The position numbers were made by a program, and so were the translations under genes. Positions 61,917-64,000 of a stretch of 64,000 nt of DNA are shown here, one piece after another. How positions within the stretch are numbered: the stretch's first letter is position 1; each line of letters starts with the position of its first letter. The notes below the pieces were generated by a model. That model did no database searches. It saw only the letters and a program-made list of their open reading frames with translations, and was not told the origin of the DNA. Source of the DNA: Streptomyces regalis (GTDB lineage: Bacteria > Actinomycetota > Actinomycetes > Streptomycetales > Streptomycetaceae); the NCBI RefSeq assembly GCF_001509475.1, contig NZ_LLZG01000376.1, forward strand, positions 1-64,000. The letters run 5' to 3'.

Positions 61917-63254
61917 TTGCGTACGACGACCCCCAACTCCCCCACACACCGCGGCAGATGGCGCCGCCTCACCTCCACGGCCGCCACCGCGGCCGCAACC
62001 GCCGCACTCGTCCTCACCGGACTCGGAAGCGCCGGCACCGCGACCGCCGCGCCCGCCACCCCGCAGAAGACCCCCGCCACCACGAAGGTCACCTGGACCG
62101 CCACCCCCTGCGCCACGCCCAAGCACAAGGGCGACCTGGCCTGCAACTCGGTCCGCGTGACCGGCGGCACCACCGCCTTCGAGAAGCAGCGGGCGGCCAA
62201 GGCCGGCATCACCCCCAAGGCCGGTGACGCCACCACCCCCTCCGGCTACGGCCCGTCCGACCTCCAGAACGCCTACGGCCTGACGTCCGCCGCCGCCTCC
62301 AACGGCTCCGGCGAGACCATCGCGATCGTCGACGCGTACGACGACCCGAACGCCGAGGCCGACCTCGCCAAGTACCGCTCGCACTACGGCCTCTCCGCCT
62401 GCACGACCGCCAACGGCTGCTTCAAGAAGGTCGGCCAGACCGGCTCCACCACCTCCCTCCCCTCCGCCGACAGCGGCTGGGCCCAGGAGATCTCCCTCGA
62501 CGTCGACATGGCGAGCGCCACCTGCCCGAACTGCAACATCCTGCTGGTCGAGGCATCCTCCGCATCCATGGAGAACCTGGGCACGGCAGTGAATGAGGCG
62601 GTCAAGCTGGGCGCCAAGTACGTCTCCAACAGCTACGGCGGCTCGGAGTCCTCGTCGGACGCGTCGTACGACTCCTCCTACTTCAACCACCCGGGCGTAG
62701 CCATCACCGTCAGCGCCGGCGATTCCGCCTACGGCGCCGAGTACCCGGCCGCGTCCCGCTACGTCACCGCCGTAGGCGGCACGAAGCTCTCCAGCAGTTC
62801 CTCCGCCTCCCGCGGCTGGACGGAGAGCGTATGGAAGACGAGCAGCACCGAAGGCACCGGCTCCGGCTGTTCCTCGTACGACGCGAAGCCGAGCTGGCAG
62901 ACCGACAGCGGCTGCGGCAAGCGCATGATCGCGGACGTCTCGGCCGTCGCGGACCCGGCGACCGGCGTCTCGGTCTACGACTCCTACGGCGTCACGGCCG
63001 GCTGGTACACCTTCGGCGGAACGAGCGCCTCCGCACCGATCATCGCGGGCGTCTACGCCCTCGCGGGCACGCCGTCCAGCGGCTCGTACCCGGCCCAGTA
63101 CCCCTACAACGCGGCCGGGTCGTCCGCCCTCAACGACGTGACCTCCGGCAACAACGGCACCTGCTCCACGTCGTACTTCTGCACCGCCGGTTCCGGCTAC
63201 GACGGCCCCACCGGCTGGGGCACCCCACAGGGCCTGGCCGCCTTCACCGGCTGA
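61917..63254 (+). CDS. Secreted sedolisin-family (S53) serine-carboxyl protease
   Basis: A 445-aa exported protease with TTG start (AGGAGG eight nt upstream). Signal about 1-45, then a short propeptide-like part, then the catalytic domain. S53 residues: E191 and D195 (WAQEISLDVDMAS), oxyanion D in SAGDSAYG and nucleophile S in FGGTSASAPIIAG. Four or more cysteines. It works best at low pH in characterised members. It carries no C-terminal extension. Confidence 0.88.
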   Translation: MRTTTPNSPTHRGRWRRLTSTAATAAATAALVLTGLGSAGTATAAPATPQKTPATTKVTWTATPCATPKHKGDLACNSVRVTGGTTAFEKQRAAKAGITPKAGDATTPSGYGPSDLQNAYGLTSAAASNGSGETIAIVDAYDDPNAEADLAKYRSHYGLSACTTANGCFKKVGQTGSTTSLPSADSGWAQEISLDVDMASATCPNCNILLVEASSASMENLGTAVNEAVKLGAKYVSNSYGGSESSSDASYDSSYFNHPGVAITVSAGDSAYGAEYPAASRYVTAVGGTKLSSSSSASRGWTESVWKTSSTEGTGSGCSSYDAKPSWQTDSGCGKRMIADVSAVADPATGVSVYDSYGVTAGWYTFGGTSASAPIIAGVYALAGTPSSGSYPAQYPYNAAGSSALNDVTSGNNGTCSTSYFCTAGSGYDGPTGWGTPQGLAAFTG

Positions 63255-63343
63255 CCCTCCGTCACCGCCCCTGACCACAACGGGCCACGGCACCCAGCCG
63301 CGGCCCGTTCGCACTTTCGTCCCGATCGCTTGGTGGACCTGGA

Positions 63344-64000
63344 CTACTCGTCCGCGAAGATCTCCTCGGCGGACGGTGCGGTGACGGCTCGGTCGAACCA
63401 TCGGCCCAGGGTATCGAGATCATCGCAGGACGTGATGCGCTCGCGGTCGGCGTCCGAGACGTCGATGCCACGGCGGTCCAGAAGCCGCAGGATGTCCTCG
63501 GCACGGCCCTGGGCACGGCCTTCATCCCGGATTTCTTCGGAGAGCCAGGACTTGTAGAAGGAGAGGTCCACAGCCACCAGGTTCCTCCAGATTTCTGCGG
63601 CCCGGCGGTTGCCGCCGATGCCTTGTGCGGTGAATTCGATGATGGGGTCGACGACGGCTTCGGGCACGCCCCGCAGAGCGGCGGACAGTGCCTTCAGTAT
63701 CCCATCGACGGCCGGATCCTTCGCGTGGGTGATGGCGGACAGCGTGGTCAGCGCCAGGTCGGAGCGGGCCTCGTCCGGATCGGTGATCACGGGCATGTTG
63801 TGCGGGCCCGCCACGAGCGGACGGAGGGTGAGCGGGGGCCACTGAGCGGGCCCGATGGGCACGGTTCGGGCAGCCCACTCGGCCGTGGCCCGGTCCTGGC
63901 AGATGACCAGCAGCAGAGGCGGGATCTTGTACTTGGTGTACAGGTAGCTGAGGTAGTAGGCCCAGCTTGCCGGCTTGTCCGGGTCTTTCGCTCCCTGGGA
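63344..64000 (-). CDS. Rpn-type PD-(D/E)xK nuclease-like protein, partial
   Basis: C-terminal 218 codons of a protein that runs off the window end. The visible part (KDPDKPASWAYYLSYLYTKYK, PPLLLVICQDRATAEWAA, EIWRNLVAVDLSFYKSWLS) matches the large Streptomyces group annotated as Rpn/transposase-like nucleases, usually about 290 aa. Catalytic residues would be in the missing N-terminus. Paralogues are numerous in Streptomyces. The start is outside the window. Confidence 0.82.
   Translation of the reverse strand, partial: SQGAKDPDKPASWAYYLSYLYTKYKIPPLLLVICQDRATAEWAARTVPIGPAQWPPLTLRPLVAGPHNMPVITDPDEARSDLALTTLSAITHAKDPAVDGILKALSAALRGVPEAVVDPIIEFTAQGIGGNRRAAEIWRNLVAVDLSFYKSWLSEEIRDEGRAQGRAEDILRLLDRRGIDVSDADRERITSCDDLDTLGRWFDRAVTAPSAEEIFADE

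Overview
This is a high-GC actinobacterial chromosome segment from a Streptomyces. The evidence is the strong G/C third-position bias, GTG and TTG starts, recognisable Streptomyces regulators (RsiG, Nur, GlnR, CssRS, WhiJ-type XRE/DUF397 sets) and a conserved core gene order. Roughly 1-18 kb and 30-52 kb look like core chromosome. Roughly 18-30 kb and 53-60 kb are more accessory, with small regulators, gene remnants and secreted proteins. No tRNA, rRNA or CRISPR array was seen.

Layout. 0-7 kb: the c-di-GMP-binding anti-sigma factor RsiG, D-aminoacyl-tRNA deacylase, YgfZ, the nickel regulator Nur, a nitrobindin-like protein, DsrE and DUF3099 proteins, and a rhodanese/DUF1416 sulfur operon preceded by an unannotated 35-codon Cys-containing leader peptide. 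7-10 kb: a 1029-aa GH18 chitinase-like protein without a signal peptide, carrying a hydrophobic segment and a toxin-like C-terminus. 10-15 kb: membrane protein, MoaD-like protein, hydrolase, the nitrogen regulator GlnR and a LacI regulator. 15-18.6 kb: HtrA protease with the CssR/CssS secretion-stress pair. 18.5-24 kb: a DUF6247/RelE-like pair, an XRE-DUF397-DUF397 operon, and an aminoglycoside/hydroxyurea-type phosphotransferase gene split by about 1.7 kb that holds a secreted toxin-like protein, its partner and a transposase remnant. 24-30 kb: secreted proteins (a possible pore-forming protein, a pectate lyase-pectinesterase fusion, a Tat-type carbonic anhydrase), then decayed genes and a structured non-coding stretch.

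30-52 kb is dominated by phosphate metabolism: secreted 5'-nucleotidase, MshD (mycothiol), a GntR-ABC operon with a perfect palindromic operator, polyphosphate kinase, CHAD and Nudix proteins, pstSCAB behind PHO boxes, a lipoprotein, CsoR with its operator, and a DUF47-Pit low-affinity phosphate transporter. A secreted FAD oxidase, a PAP2 phosphatase, a transglycosylase/NlpC-P60 hydrolase and a trypsin-like protease follow.

54-64 kb: an ATPase-domain regulator fused in frame to a Uma2-type nuclease, divergent from an XRE regulator across a perfect 16-bp palindrome, with two DUF397 proteins; then a DUF1330 protein, an SDR/TetR divergent pair, an esterase/OhrR-like divergent pair, a sedolisin protease with a TTG start, and an Rpn-type nuclease cut by the window end. 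The most novel material is the GH18 chimera, the split kinase with its toxin-like insert, the Cys leader peptide, and the HATPase-Uma2 fusion.
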